Part shown: piece after piece, positions 25,822 to 35,460 of the stretch
Numbering within the stretch: the first letter of the stretch is position 1
Layout: each line of letters begins with the position of its first letter
Source of the DNA: Clostridiales bacterium
Lineage (GTDB): Bacteria > Bacillota > Clostridia > Lachnospirales > Lachnospiraceae
Direction of reading: 5' to 3'
DNA: 49,530 bases
Assembly (NCBI GenBank): GCA_022778745.1
Contig: JALFSR010000086.1
Location: 1-49,530, forward strand
Position numbers and translations under genes: made by a program
Notes under the pieces: generated by a model
The model's database searches: none
Seen by the model: only the letters and a program-made list of their open reading frames with translations
What the model was told of the DNA's origin: nothing

Positions 25822-26394
25822 ATGGCACGTCAATATACAAGAAAAGAAATAAGAGAAACATTTGTACGAATGTTGAATGAACGTCCACTGAATAAAATTA
25901 CAGTGAAAGATATTGTTGCAGAATGTGAAATTAACCGAAATACATTTTATTATTATTATGCAGATATTTATGCGATTATTGAAGAAATTTTCCAGACAGA
26001 GCTTCAGCGTGTCATAGAGGAATATAATGATACATTGTCGTGGGAAGAAAGTTTTCTAGTTGCACTACACTTTGCAATTGAAAATAAAAAGGCAATCTAT
26101 CATGTGTATCATTCGATGGAGAAAGAGCGTGTTGAAAATTATCTTTATGCGGTTGCGGGAAGAGTAATGACTTATTATGTAGAGAATCAAAGTAAAGAGA
26201 TTCGGGCATCAAAGGCAGATAAGAAATTGATTGTCGCTTTTTATCAGAGTGCATTGACCCAGATGCTTCTAAAATGGATTGCTTCTGGAATGAAAGCAGA
26301 TCCAGAAAAAGTGATACGGCGGATTGGAAAATTATTTAATGGAACGATTGTATTTGCGTTAAAACGAAGTGCAGAAATGGAAGGAACATGGTAA
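25822..26394 (+). CDS. TetR/AcrR family transcriptional regulator
   Basis: 190 residues. The N-terminal helix-turn-helix reads KITVKDIVAECEINRNTFYYYYAD, a standard TetR DNA-binding unit. The C-terminal domain (about 60-185) is all-helical and of the TetR_C_8-like type, as in DhaS-type regulators; ligand unknown. AGGAGG precedes the ATG. The oleate hydratase gene follows on the same strand after 184 bases that include a GACACTGTC palindrome and its own promoter, so it probably senses a fatty acid or membrane stress and represses the hydratase. This link is inference. Confidence 0.85.
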   Translation: MARQYTRKEIRETFVRMLNERPLNKITVKDIVAECEINRNTFYYYYADIYAIIEEIFQTELQRVIEEYNDTLSWEESFLVALHFAIENKKAIYHVYHSMEKERVENYLYAVAGRVMTYYVENQSKEIRASKADKKLIVAFYQSALTQMLLKWIASGMKADPEKVIRRIGKLFNGTIVFALKRSAEMEGTW

Positions 26395-26447
26395 TAGAGG
26401 AAAAAAACAGCGAAGAGGATTTTGAGTGTTCACTTTATAAAATTTAG

Positions 26448-26517
26448 ACAAATAAGTGGAAAATTAGACACTGTCGTTTATTTGTTTATTGTATCGAAAT
26501 AGGAAATTAGTTATAGT
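26448..26517 (+). promoter_or_regulatory. Operator palindromes and promoter of the oleate hydratase gene
   Basis: GACACTGTC (26467-26475) is a perfect palindrome. It is nested inside ACAAATAA (26448-26455) and TTATTTGT (26478-26485), which are perfect inverted repeats. TTGTAT (26489-26494), 17 bases, TATAGT (26512-26517) makes a promoter just downstream. The arrangement fits repression by the neighbouring TetR protein. Confidence 0.5.
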
Positions 26518-26578
26518 AAAGGCAGAAACAAGTAATACTATCATATGAAAAAATAAAAATGATGAGAGGAGTAATTTT

Positions 26579-28354
26579 ATGTATTATAGCAGTGGAAATT
26601 ATGAGGCATTTGCACGTCCAGAAAAACCAGAAGGGGTAGATTGCAAATCTGCATATATTGTAGGTTCTGGTTTAGCTGCATTAGCAGCGGCATGTTTTCT
26701 TGTAAGAGATGGCCAGATGAAGGGTGACCGCATACACATTTTAGAAAAAGAACAGTTGGCAGGTGGTGCCTGTGATGGATATGAATTTGAAAATATAGGA
26801 TATGTTATGCGTGGCGGTCGTGAGATGGACAACCATTTTGAGTGTATGTGGGATTTGATGCGTTCGATTCCATCAATTGAAACAGAAGGAGTCAGTGTAT
26901 TAGATGAGTATTATTGGTTAAATAAAAAAGATCCAAACTATTCGTTGATGCGAGCAACGATTGATTGTGGACAAGATGCGCATACAGATGGAAAATTTAA
27001 TTTATCAACAAAAGCAGCAATGCAGATTATGAAATTATTTTTCACACCAGATGAGGCATTGTATGATAAGAGAATTGATGAAATATTTGATGATGAAGTG
27101 TTTGAATCAAACTTCTGGTTGTATTGGCGTACAATGTTTGCATTTGAAAATTGGCATAGTGCGTTAGAGATGAAGCTTTATTTGCAGCGGTATATTCATC
27201 ATGTTGGAGGACTTCCAGATTTCACAGCACTGCGTTTCACAAAATACAATCAGTATGAATCAATGATTCTTCCAATGACAAAATATCTAGAAGATCATCA
27301 AGTACAATTTCATTATGGTACAAAGGTGGAAAATGTAGAATTTTCTATTCAAGGTGATACAAAGCTTGCGACACGTATTGTATGTACGCATGATGGAGAA
27401 GAGGAATGGATTAATATATCGGAAAACGATCTTGTATTTATTACGAATGGTGGATGTGTGGAAAATTCTTCAATAGGAGATCAAAATCATCCAGCAGAGT
27501 TTCACACAGAGCATAAGCCAGGCGGCGGATGGGATATGTGGAAAAAGATTGCAGCACAAGATTCATCATTTGGACATCCAGATAAATTTTGCAGTAATCC
27601 AGAGCAAAGCAATTGGATGTCTGCAACGGTAACGACATTAGATGATCAAATTCCGCCTTATGTTGAAAAAATTTGTAAAAGAGATCCATTTAGTGGAGGT
27701 GTAGTAACAGGTGGTATTGTAACTGTAAAAGATTCTAATTGGCTGTTAAGCTGGACATTTAACCGTCAGCCACAGTTTCGTAATCAACCAAAGGGTCAGT
27801 TAGTAGGATGGATTTATGGTCTGTTTAGTGATAAGCCAGGAAATTTTGTGAAAAAGACAATGAGAGAATGTACAGGTAAAGAAATTTGTATGGAATGGCT
27901 GTATCATCTTGGAGTGCCAGAAGATCAAATTGAAGAAATGGCAGAACATAGTGCGAATACAGTTCCTTGTATGATGCCTTATATTACTGCATTTTTTATG
28001 CCTCGCAGTGCGGGAGACCGCCCAGCAGTAGTGCCAGAGGGAAGTGTAAATTTTGCATTTCTTGGTCAGTTTGCTGAGACAAAACGAGATACAATTTTTA
28101 CAACTGAGTATTCTATTCGTACTGGTATGGAAGCCGTGTACACATTGTTGAATATTGATCGTGGTGTACCAGAAGTATGGGGCAGCGTTTATGATATTCG
28201 AGATTTGTTAAATGCGACTGTACAATTAATGGATGGAAAGAAAATAACAGAATTAAATCTTGGATTAAAAGAGAAAATTGTATTAAAAGAAGCGATCAAA
28301 AAAGTACGTGGTACAGAAATAGAAAAACTTTTAAAAGAATATCATGTTATTTAA
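26579..28354 (+). CDS. ohyA: Oleate hydratase (myosin-cross-reactive antigen family)
   Basis: 591 residues, the usual length. The FAD site is AYIVGSGLAALAAACFLVRD (residues about 25-44) and a second acidic segment follows in IHILEKEQLAGGACDG. YVMRGGREMDNHFECMWDL is a strongly conserved family block, and ENWHSALEMKLYLQRYIHHVGGLPD another. The enzyme adds water to the cis-9 double bond of oleate and related acids, giving 10-hydroxy fatty acids, thereby detoxifying host or diet fatty acids. It acts at the membrane surface with FAD as a structural cofactor. GAGAGGAG precedes the ATG. It sits with its TetR regulator between two direct repeats. Confidence 0.95.
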   Translation: MYYSSGNYEAFARPEKPEGVDCKSAYIVGSGLAALAAACFLVRDGQMKGDRIHILEKEQLAGGACDGYEFENIGYVMRGGREMDNHFECMWDLMRSIPSIETEGVSVLDEYYWLNKKDPNYSLMRATIDCGQDAHTDGKFNLSTKAAMQIMKLFFTPDEALYDKRIDEIFDDEVFESNFWLYWRTMFAFENWHSALEMKLYLQRYIHHVGGLPDFTALRFTKYNQYESMILPMTKYLEDHQVQFHYGTKVENVEFSIQGDTKLATRIVCTHDGEEEWINISENDLVFITNGGCVENSSIGDQNHPAEFHTEHKPGGGWDMWKKIAAQDSSFGHPDKFCSNPEQSNWMSATVTTLDDQIPPYVEKICKRDPFSGGVVTGGIVTVKDSNWLLSWTFNRQPQFRNQPKGQLVGWIYGLFSDKPGNFVKKTMRECTGKEICMEWLYHLGVPEDQIEEMAEHSANTVPCMMPYITAFFMPRSAGDRPAVVPEGSVNFAFLGQFAETKRDTIFTTEYSIRTGMEAVYTLLNIDRGVPEVWGSVYDIRDLLNATVQLMDGKKITELNLGLKEKIVLKEAIKKVRGTEIEKLLKEYHVI

Positions 28355-28379
28355 CTAAATAAGAGGAGTTTCCTGAGTA

Positions 28380-28475
28380 AGGATTCATAGCCACTGTGGA
28401 TATCTTTCGCCAGATCAATATGAGGCAGACTATTTTGAGATACAAAAAGGAAAGGATAAGGCATTAGTCAGTTAA
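28380..28475 (+). pseudogene. C-terminal remnant of an IS3-family transposase
   Basis: The frame reads RIHSHCGYLSPDQYEADYF..., the C-terminal end of the DDE integrase domain of IS3-type elements (typically R-I-H-S-x-x-G-Y-x-S-P-x-x-Y-E). A TGA lies directly upstream in frame, and only 31 codons remain. It begins 25 bases after the oleate hydratase stop. The rest of 28476-28645 has no recognisable gene. Confidence 0.65.
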
Positions 28476-28645
28476 CATAAAATTGGAAACATGAAAAAAA
28501 GGCATATTTAATTTGTGCTTTTTCTTGACATAGAACCAATGTTGTGTGAAACTCGTTCGGTATTGTAAGAAGGAAAAAGAGATCGTGGAAGATTAGCATA
28601 GGAGAGAGGAAGAAGCAAACTCCTAGTCGTCGAAAATAGTTGAAA

Positions 28646-28730
28646 CTTACGTAAAGTAAATAAAAAGCATCGTCTCTAAAGTGATTTTATAGAAAGTTAT
28701 GGGGCGATGCTTTTAATAGTAGTTGAATTT
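28646..28730 (+). repeat. 85-bp direct repeat with terminator hairpin, copy 2
   Basis: Matches 25604-25688 closely. It includes AAAAAGCATCG...CGATGCTTTT, a good terminator stem. Its position after the IS3 remnant and before the flavin reductase gene makes it the second boundary of a 3.1-kb direct-repeat-flanked segment. Confidence 0.75.
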
Positions 28731-28816
28731 TTTTGCAATATCTGTTAATATAAAAATATAATTGTGAAAAAATGAGGAAGGTACGGAAAAATAAAACAAA
28801 GAAAAGGGGAATCATT

Positions 28817-29419
28817 ATGAATCAAGCAGCAATGTTTCAATTAACTTACGGATTATTTGTATTATCCGCAAAAAGAGGAGAAAAGGATAACGCATGTATT
28901 GTGAATACAGTACAACAAGTTACTACAACACCAAATCGTATTACGGTTGCAGTAAATAAGGCAAATTATACGCATGATATGATTGTGGAAACAGGTATGA
29001 TGAACGTATCTATTTTATCAGAAGAGACACCATTTGAAGTATTCAAGCGTTTTGGATTCCAGACTGGAGCGACGACAGATAAGTTTACTGACTGTGACTA
29101 TTACACAAGAGCAGAGAACGGACTTGTTTATTTATCTAAGTATGCAAATGCATATATTAGCGCAAAAGTAGTGGCTTCTTATGATCTTGGAACACATACG
29201 TTATTTGTGGCAGACGTTACAGACGCAGATGTATTATCTAATGTTCCATCCGTTACGTATGCATATTATCATAAAAATATCAAACCAAAGCCAGAGAAGA
29301 CAAAGGCAAAAGGTTGGAGATGTAAAATCTGTGGTTATGTATATGAGGGAGAAGTACTCCCAGAAGACTTTATTTGTCCAATTTGTAAGCATGGTGCATT
29401 TGATTTTGAACGAATTTAA
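28817..29419 (+). CDS. Flavin reductase domain fused to rubredoxin
   Basis: 200 residues from the ATG at 28817 (AAGGGG upstream); the in-frame ATG at 28772 adds a lysine-rich stretch without family match. Residues 1-155 are a flavin reductase-like FMN-binding domain (LTYGLFVLSAKRG, CIVNTVQQVTTTPNRITVAVNK, NVSILSEETPFEVFKRFGFQ). Residues 160-200 are rubredoxin: CKICGYVYEGEVLPEDFICPICKHGAFDF, with the two Cys-x2-Cys-Gly-type pairs for iron. Such fusions occur in anaerobes and pass electrons to flavodiiron or peroxide/oxygen-reducing enzymes. No partner gene is adjacent. A terminator follows. Confidence 0.88.
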   Translation: MNQAAMFQLTYGLFVLSAKRGEKDNACIVNTVQQVTTTPNRITVAVNKANYTHDMIVETGMMNVSILSEETPFEVFKRFGFQTGATTDKFTDCDYYTRAENGLVYLSKYANAYISAKVVASYDLGTHTLFVADVTDADVLSNVPSVTYAYYHKNIKPKPEKTKAKGWRCKICGYVYEGEVLPEDFICPICKHGAFDFERI

Positions 29420-29432
29420 GTGCAGGACAAGT

Positions 29433-29471
29433 AAACAGCAAAACGGATTCTAAATATCCGCTTTGCTGTTT
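29433..29471 (+). terminator. Rho-independent terminator after the rubredoxin fusion
   Basis: AAACAGCAAA and CGGAT on the left pair with ATCCG and TTTGCTGTTT on the right, with one mismatch. Confidence 0.75.
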
Positions 29472-29547
29472 ATATAAACAAATTTGCAGAACAAATAAAA
29501 ATTGTTTGAATGGTGTCAAAAAGTAATTGCATCAAATGGAGATTATT

Positions 29548-32500
29548 ATGGCATTTTCATGGACAAGGGAACAGCAGCAAGTGATTGATTTGAGAGATCG
29601 AGATATTTTGGTCTCTGCTGCTGCCGGAAGCGGAAAAACCGCAGTGCTTGTAGAGCGTATTTTAGCTAAGATCAGTGATAAGAAGCATCCGATTGATATT
29701 GACAGGCTGTTGATCGTGACATTTACGAATGCAGCGGCGGGGGAGATGAGAGAGCGAATTCGTCAGGCATTGGAAGAAAAAGTGGAGCAAAATCCAGAGC
29801 AAGTGCATTTGCAAAGACAGCTCACACTAATTCATCATGCACAGATTACAACAATTCACAGTTTTTGTTTATCAGTAATCCGCAGTCATTTTCATACGAT
29901 TGAGTTAGACCCAGCGTTTCGGATTGGAGATGAGGGGGAACTGAACTTATTAAAAGTGGATGTACTGGAGGAGATGCTGGAAGCACATTATAAAATGGCA
30001 GAGGATAAGTTCTTTCATTTTGTGGAAACATATGCAGTGGGACGAGATGATAGTGGATTAATGGATTTAATTTTACAGTGCTATGAGTTTTCAAGAAGCT
30101 ATCCATGGCCGGAGCAATGGCTGGAAGATGCAGGAAAGCAGTATTGTGCTGATTCGTTTGAACAGATGGAACAAGAAGCATGGATGCAGTTTTTTATGCA
30201 GTATATTCAGACGCAGATGCAGGAGTATGTCGCAGTTTATGACCGAATTTTAGCTATTTGCGAAGAAGAAGATGGTCCAGAGCCATATATTGAAAAGTTT
30301 GATAAGGAACGCAGCAGAATTGCAGAAGCAGTGAAACAACTCAATCATTATGCGGATGCTGCACAAGTACTTTCTAATATAAAATTTGAGATAAAGCCTC
30401 GCAGAAAGAAGAGTGATACGTATAGTCAGGAAAAGGCAGATCAGGTTTCTTTGCTGCGCAACCAGGTAAAAAGTGGAATTAAGACAATTGCAAAGACATA
30501 TTTTGCAAAACAGCCAGAACAGGTGCTTTCTGATCTGCAGGGGGCAAGAGAAGCAGCAGAAGAACTGATTGCACTTACGATTGAGTTTTCTAATTGTTAT
30601 ACAGAACAAAAGCGAAAACGAAACATTGTAGATTTTCACGATTTGGAGCATTTGGCACTGCAGATTCTTGTAGAGCGAAAAGTCGTGGGGCAGGAAGATG
30701 GGACAGAAAAAGAAGAGATTTGTCCAACGGCAGCTGCTGATCAGTATGCAGACTTATTTGAAGAAGTAATGATTGACGAATACCAAGACAGTAATTATGT
30801 ACAGGAAGTTATCTTACATGCAGTTTCATCTGAACGGTTTGGACGTCCAAATATATTTATGGTAGGTGATGTAAAACAGAGCATTTATAAATTCCGACTG
30901 GCAAGACCCGAGTTATTTATGGAAAAATATGAAACGTATACGACAGAAGAGAGTAAGCATCAAAAAATTGAATTGCATCAAAATTTTAGAAGTCGTGCAG
31001 ATGTATTAAACAGTGTGAACTATATTTTCTATCAGATTATGAAAAAAGAACTTGGAAATATTGAATATACAGAGGAGACGGCACTGCATCCGGGATTAGA
31101 ATACAAAGACACAAATCATAAGGTAGGAGGAAATACCGAATTATTGCTGCTTTCCTTAGATGGAGAATATGCGGATGATTGGGATGATTGGGAAGAAGAA
31201 ACGGCAGAACAGCAGATGACTGACAGAGAATGGGAAGCACGGCTTATTGCACAGCGAATTTGTCAGCTGACAGACCCAGAAGATGGACAGTATGTTTGGG
31301 ATAAGGAAAAAAATCAATATCGAAGGGCGGAATATCGAGATATTGTGATTTTGCTTAGAACGATCAGCGGATGGGCAGATCCATTTGTTGAAGTATTAAT
31401 GAGCCAGGGAATTCCTGCCTATGCAGAATCGCAAAACGGATATTTCACTACGATTGAAGTTCAGACGGTATTAAACTTGCTTCGAGTTATTGACAATCCA
31501 ATTCAAGATATTCCATTTGCAGCCGTACTGCATTCACCGATTGTTGGACTTACAAATGAACAGTTGGCACAGATGAAGCTTCCGTATAAGGCAAAAGAGA
31601 TGGGAAATGGGTTATACGGTGCATTTTGTTTTTATAAAGAACATTTTAAAGACGATCCGTTAGCACAGCGATTGAATGAGTTTTCAGAACAATTAGAACA
31701 ATGGAGAAAAGCAGCACGCTATTTACCACTTCATGAATTGATTTTGCTATTATTGGAGCAGACGGGATATTATGATTATGTGGCAGCAATGCCCACAGGA
31801 GAACGCCGAAAAGCAAATGTTGATATGCTTGTAGAAAAATCAATTCAATTTGAAGGAATGAGTGATCATGGACTGTTTCGGTTTATCCGTTATATTGAAA
31901 AACTGCAAAAATTTTCGGTTGATTATGGAGAAGCGACAATTGCAGGGGAGAATGAAAATACGGTTCGTATTATGAGTATTCATAAAAGCAAAGGATTGGA
32001 ATTTCCGATTGTAATATTAGGAGGAGCATCCAAAATGTTCAATCAGCAAGATTCAAGAAGCCGTGTTGTATTTCACGCTGATTTTGGAATTGGAATTGAT
32101 TATATTAATCCAAAACTGCGAATACGAACTCCAACGCTGATGAAGCGAATTTTTCAGAAAAAGACAGTATTAGAAAATTTAGGGGAAGAGCTTCGTGTAC
32201 TCTATGTTGCATTGACGAGAGCGAAAGAAAAGCTGATTATTGTCGGGTCAAGAAAAAATATGAATGAGTATTTGAAAAAGAAGCTTTCTCAGATGGATCC
32301 ATTTCATGATACGGCGGCATCATTAAGTGCAGCGACTTGTTATCTTGATTGGCTGATTCCTGTTTTTGCAAAACAACAAAAATTTTCTGATATTTATAGA
32401 CAGTTAGAATTATCAGCACCATTTACGAATCCACATTGGCACGATCAAGTGCAAATTCAAACGATATTGTTTCAGCAAGGCGATATTTTATTGTCGGCGG

Positions 32501-33297
32501 CAAGAGAAGAGGCTGCAGATCAGGTTGCGAAAGAAGTGTTGGAACAATGGGACAGTTCGGTTGTTTATGATGAAGAGGCACAGAAGCAAATTCAGCAGAG
32601 GTTTGCATTTGAATATCCCTACAAAGATATCGAACAGATTCAGGCGACTGTTTCAGTTTCCCAGTTAAAACGACTTCATTTAGAGCAGGAAAATGTTGCG
32701 TCGATTGTACCAGAGAACAATGAAATAACGATTCCGCGTTTTTTAAGAGCAGAACAGGAAACAGCAAAGCATGGAGCGTGGAAAGGTACCGTATATCATA
32801 AAATTCTGCAGCATTTAATCCCGACAATGCCAGTAAAAAAAGCTTCTATGGAAGCTGATTTGGATCGTTTATTAAAACAAAAGATTTTAACAGAAGAAGA
32901 AAGATCAGCTGTGTGGACAATGGATTTCGTCTCTTTTTATCGCAGTCCTCTTGGAAAACGTCTGCAAAAAGCACGAGAAGAAGGAACGCTAAAGACAGAG
33001 CAGCAGTTTATTATTGGAGTTTCTCCACAGGAAGTATATAAAGAAATAAATGAACGAGAGACAGAGATTGTGATGCTGCAAGGCGTAATTGATGCTGCGA
33101 TTGAACAAGAAAATGGATGGATTTTGATTGATTATAAGACGGATTATGTGGAGAAAGAAACGGGAGAACAGCAATTAATACAGCGGTATCAGATGCAATT
33201 GGATTATTATGAAAAGGCGTTGATAATGCTTAGTCAAAAACCCGTAATCGAAAAATGGATTTATTCATTTTCATTGAAAAAGGCAATTTTATGTTAA
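29548..33297 (+). CDS. addA: ATP-dependent helicase/nuclease subunit A
   Basis: 1249 residues from the ATG at 29548 (GGAG five bases away), usual for AddA. Superfamily 1 motifs: LVSAAAGSGKTAVLVERIL (Walker A), VMIDEYQDSN (motif II), MVGDVKQSIYKFRLARP (motif III), VRIMSIHKSKGLEFPIVILG (motif V) and YVALTRAKEKL (motif VI). The C-terminal RecB-type nuclease has GVIDAAIEQENGWILIDYKTD with its Asp and Asp-x-Lys. AddAB resects double-strand breaks at Chi sites for RecA. addB usually sits directly upstream of addA in Clostridia but is not present here; the upstream neighbour is an unrelated fusion gene and IS debris. The next gene starts 38 bases after its stop. Confidence 0.95.
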   Translation: MAFSWTREQQQVIDLRDRDILVSAAAGSGKTAVLVERILAKISDKKHPIDIDRLLIVTFTNAAAGEMRERIRQALEEKVEQNPEQVHLQRQLTLIHHAQITTIHSFCLSVIRSHFHTIELDPAFRIGDEGELNLLKVDVLEEMLEAHYKMAEDKFFHFVETYAVGRDDSGLMDLILQCYEFSRSYPWPEQWLEDAGKQYCADSFEQMEQEAWMQFFMQYIQTQMQEYVAVYDRILAICEEEDGPEPYIEKFDKERSRIAEAVKQLNHYADAAQVLSNIKFEIKPRRKKSDTYSQEKADQVSLLRNQVKSGIKTIAKTYFAKQPEQVLSDLQGAREAAEELIALTIEFSNCYTEQKRKRNIVDFHDLEHLALQILVERKVVGQEDGTEKEEICPTAAADQYADLFEEVMIDEYQDSNYVQEVILHAVSSERFGRPNIFMVGDVKQSIYKFRLARPELFMEKYETYTTEESKHQKIELHQNFRSRADVLNSVNYIFYQIMKKELGNIEYTEETALHPGLEYKDTNHKVGGNTELLLLSLDGEYADDWDDWEEETAEQQMTDREWEARLIAQRICQLTDPEDGQYVWDKEKNQYRRAEYRDIVILLRTISGWADPFVEVLMSQGIPAYAESQNGYFTTIEVQTVLNLLRVIDNPIQDIPFAAVLHSPIVGLTNEQLAQMKLPYKAKEMGNGLYGAFCFYKEHFKDDPLAQRLNEFSEQLEQWRKAARYLPLHELILLLLEQTGYYDYVAAMPTGERRKANVDMLVEKSIQFEGMSDHGLFRFIRYIEKLQKFSVDYGEATIAGENENTVRIMSIHKSKGLEFPIVILGGASKMFNQQDSRSRVVFHADFGIGIDYINPKLRIRTPTLMKRIFQKKTVLENLGEELRVLYVALTRAKEKLIIVGSRKNMNEYLKKKLSQMDPFHDTAASLSAATCYLDWLIPVFAKQQKFSDIYRQLELSAPFTNPHWHDQVQIQTILFQQGDILLSAAREEAADQVAKEVLEQWDSSVVYDEEAQKQIQQRFAFEYPYKDIEQIQATVSVSQLKRLHLEQENVASIVPENNEITIPRFLRAEQETAKHGAWKGTVYHKILQHLIPTMPVKKASMEADLDRLLKQKILTEEERSAVWTMDFVSFYRSPLGKRLQKAREEGTLKTEQQFIIGVSPQEVYKEINERETEIVMLQGVIDAAIEQENGWILIDYKTDYVEKETGEQQLIQRYQMQLDYYEKALIMLSQKPVIEKWIYSFSLKKAILC

Positions 33298-33335
33298 AAG
33301 GAATGGAGAGATACCGAAACAGAGAGGATAGAGAT

Positions 33336-35213
33336 ATGGAAGAAAATAAAATGGAGAAAGAGCTGCTTTATCAAAAAGATCTGAGACAATTGATTGATTA
33401 CAGAAGAGAAGAAAATGGAGAGCGATTATGGAACATTTCCCATGCAATTATTCCATTGAGCGGCGTGGATCGCATGAATATTGGTTATTATCCAGAAGAT
33501 AAAATCGTGATGGATCGTATTTTAAGACGAGTAGGAATTGATCCAGCAGAAATTGAAATGATTATTTTTTCAAGGGATGAAGAGAGATTTCAAAAAAGAT
33601 GTGCGATGTACGATCTTTATAATAAAAAACAATATGATCAGTTAGAACAATTGATTCAGCAATACGAAGAAGAAACAAAAGATATGCATCAAATCCATAG
33701 CCAATTTGCGAAAAAAATGCGTGCGTGGATGATGATTCAGCAAAAGAAAAATATGAATTTGATTATTCCGATATTGAAAGAGGCAATAGAGTATACGGTG
33801 CCAGACTTTGGTAAAGTTCCGCTAAAGACTATTTCCCTTGCTCCAGAAGAAATGGAATTAATTATATTGTTAGCATCCTGTTATCGAAGAAAAAATGAAT
33901 TAACACGCGCAAAGTTTTTATTGGAAGAAGTATTTTATTATGCAAAAAAACGTAAGATGTCTTATAGTTTGCGCAGTAAATATGTACCATTTGCAAGTTT
34001 GGAATTATCAAAAGTATGTGAAGCCAAATGTCAGTACGAAGATGCAAAATATTATGCATGGACTGGAATAAAGATTTTATACTGCAGTGGAGAATTGCAG
34101 TATTTAGTAGAATTACAGCAGCAGTATTTGAATATTGAGAAATATATGACATGTGGCAAAAAAATAAGCTCTGCACGCAAAAAGAAAATGGAACAAGTAA
34201 GAGAAGAGAAAGCGGTTATACTCGCTTTATACAATGAATCTGAACTTGATCCATATCGCCTCTATCCAATCGAACAATATTATAATTGCTATATTTTCAG
34301 TGAGATATTAAAAACACACCGTAAACTTGCTAAGATGGAGCGAAAACAATTTTGTGCAGATATTTGCAGCTTAACGGCATTCCTTTCAATCGAAAAAGGA
34401 ACAGGACCAAAAAGAACGTTCACAAAATGGATGCAAAAATTTGGATGGCCAGAATCCTACTACATTACACAGCTGCATGGATGTACAACTGATCACCTTC
34501 GTACTTATTTTAGAATTGGATATTATATTAGAAAACAACAATTTGAAAAAGCAGAGAAACTATTCAATCAATTAGAAAAGACATTTGAGGTAAAACGATT
34601 AAAAACAATCTGTCCAGAAAATGCACAGTATTTTGAACGAGTAAGGGTGATATTACAAAGAAATATTTATAAAAAGTCTGTAGCAGAAACTCAACAACAA
34701 TTGAAAAATGCATTTTATCTCACCGTACCTAAAAACATTGATATCGAAACTTACCCACTGCTGTCACAGGAGATTAAGATTTTGAATAATATGGCAGCAG
34801 GACTTTGCAATGAGAAACAGTATAGCAAAGCATTAAAAATTTGGGAAAAAGTAGAGAAAAATTATGAAAACAGTTGGATTTGTAAGAATGCACAATATAA
34901 TAATTATGATATGATTGTTATTAATTCAGCTAGTGCAATCGGTTCAGAGGGATATTATAAGAAGTCAACGAAAAAAGAATATCAGATTATTCAACATTTA
35001 CTGATAGAGGGAAATATTGAGAGATTGTTGAATTGTTGCTATAATATTGCTTGGAATCATGAACAGGAACTAAAAAAACAGAGTAAAGATATAACGAAAA
35101 GCAACTTGTGTCAAGAAAAGTTAAAACAATCAGAAGTCTTGGCTAGAATAACACGTGATAAATTTTATATTAAATTTTTAAAGAAACATAGAGATGAGTT
35201 ATACAATAGATAA
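33336..35213 (+). CDS. TPR-rich regulator-like protein with two degenerate HTH segments (paralogue 1)
   Basis: 625 residues from ATG 33336 (AGAGAGGA upstream); frames starting at 33255 overlap addA and lack homology to the neighbour. I do not recognise a named family. Residues 15-75 (DLRQLIDYRREENG...DKIVMDRILRRVGID) and 320-375 (EILKTHRKLAK...DICSLTAFLSIEKG...WMQKFGW) look like worn XRE/Rgg-type helix-turn-helix domains. Tandem helical repeats of TPR type follow each (DLYNKKQYDQLEQLIQQYEEET; LLASCYRRKNELTRAKFLLEEV; MAAGLCNEKQYSKALKIWEKV). No membrane segment. The layout resembles RRNPP peptide receptors, which bind secreted peptides. A full-length paralogue follows and a small exported peptide gene lies beyond. 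It may be co-transcribed with addA. Confidence 0.7.
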   Translation: MEENKMEKELLYQKDLRQLIDYRREENGERLWNISHAIIPLSGVDRMNIGYYPEDKIVMDRILRRVGIDPAEIEMIIFSRDEERFQKRCAMYDLYNKKQYDQLEQLIQQYEEETKDMHQIHSQFAKKMRAWMMIQQKKNMNLIIPILKEAIEYTVPDFGKVPLKTISLAPEEMELIILLASCYRRKNELTRAKFLLEEVFYYAKKRKMSYSLRSKYVPFASLELSKVCEAKCQYEDAKYYAWTGIKILYCSGELQYLVELQQQYLNIEKYMTCGKKISSARKKKMEQVREEKAVILALYNESELDPYRLYPIEQYYNCYIFSEILKTHRKLAKMERKQFCADICSLTAFLSIEKGTGPKRTFTKWMQKFGWPESYYITQLHGCTTDHLRTYFRIGYYIRKQQFEKAEKLFNQLEKTFEVKRLKTICPENAQYFERVRVILQRNIYKKSVAETQQQLKNAFYLTVPKNIDIETYPLLSQEIKILNNMAAGLCNEKQYSKALKIWEKVEKNYENSWICKNAQYNNYDMIVINSASAIGSEGYYKKSTKKEYQIIQHLLIEGNIERLLNCCYNIAWNHEQELKKQSKDITKSNLCQEKLKQSEVLARITRDKFYIKFLKKHRDELYNR

Positions 35214-35460
35214 ATGAAAAATATGTCAAATTTTGTAAAATGATTTTATAGAAAAATCATGCAATATAGTATATTTTTGAATTAAGGGAATATTTTTTGG
35301 AGTATGATGTTAATAAAATAGAATTCATTAAATCATTAAATAAGTAATTGCAAAGTTCAATAACCAGAATTTTGCAATTATACAAACTTGTCAAAAATAG
35401 AAAGGGGTATAACAATATCTTTGTTTTGCTATATAAAAGAAGGTGTTGTTGTTTTTTTGG

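Noticed and set aside
28355-28816. A complete IS3-family insertion sequence
   Set aside because: Only about 31 C-terminal codons of the transposase remain and no inverted terminal repeats were found.
29181-29453. 90-codon plus-strand frame overlapping the flavin reductase-rubredoxin gene
   Set aside because: Out of frame with a clearly conserved gene; no ribosome site or recognisable domain.
35214-35460. A second small signalling peptide between the TPR paralogues
   Set aside because: Both strands were read; no frame with a ribosome site and a hydrophobic signal-like segment is present.
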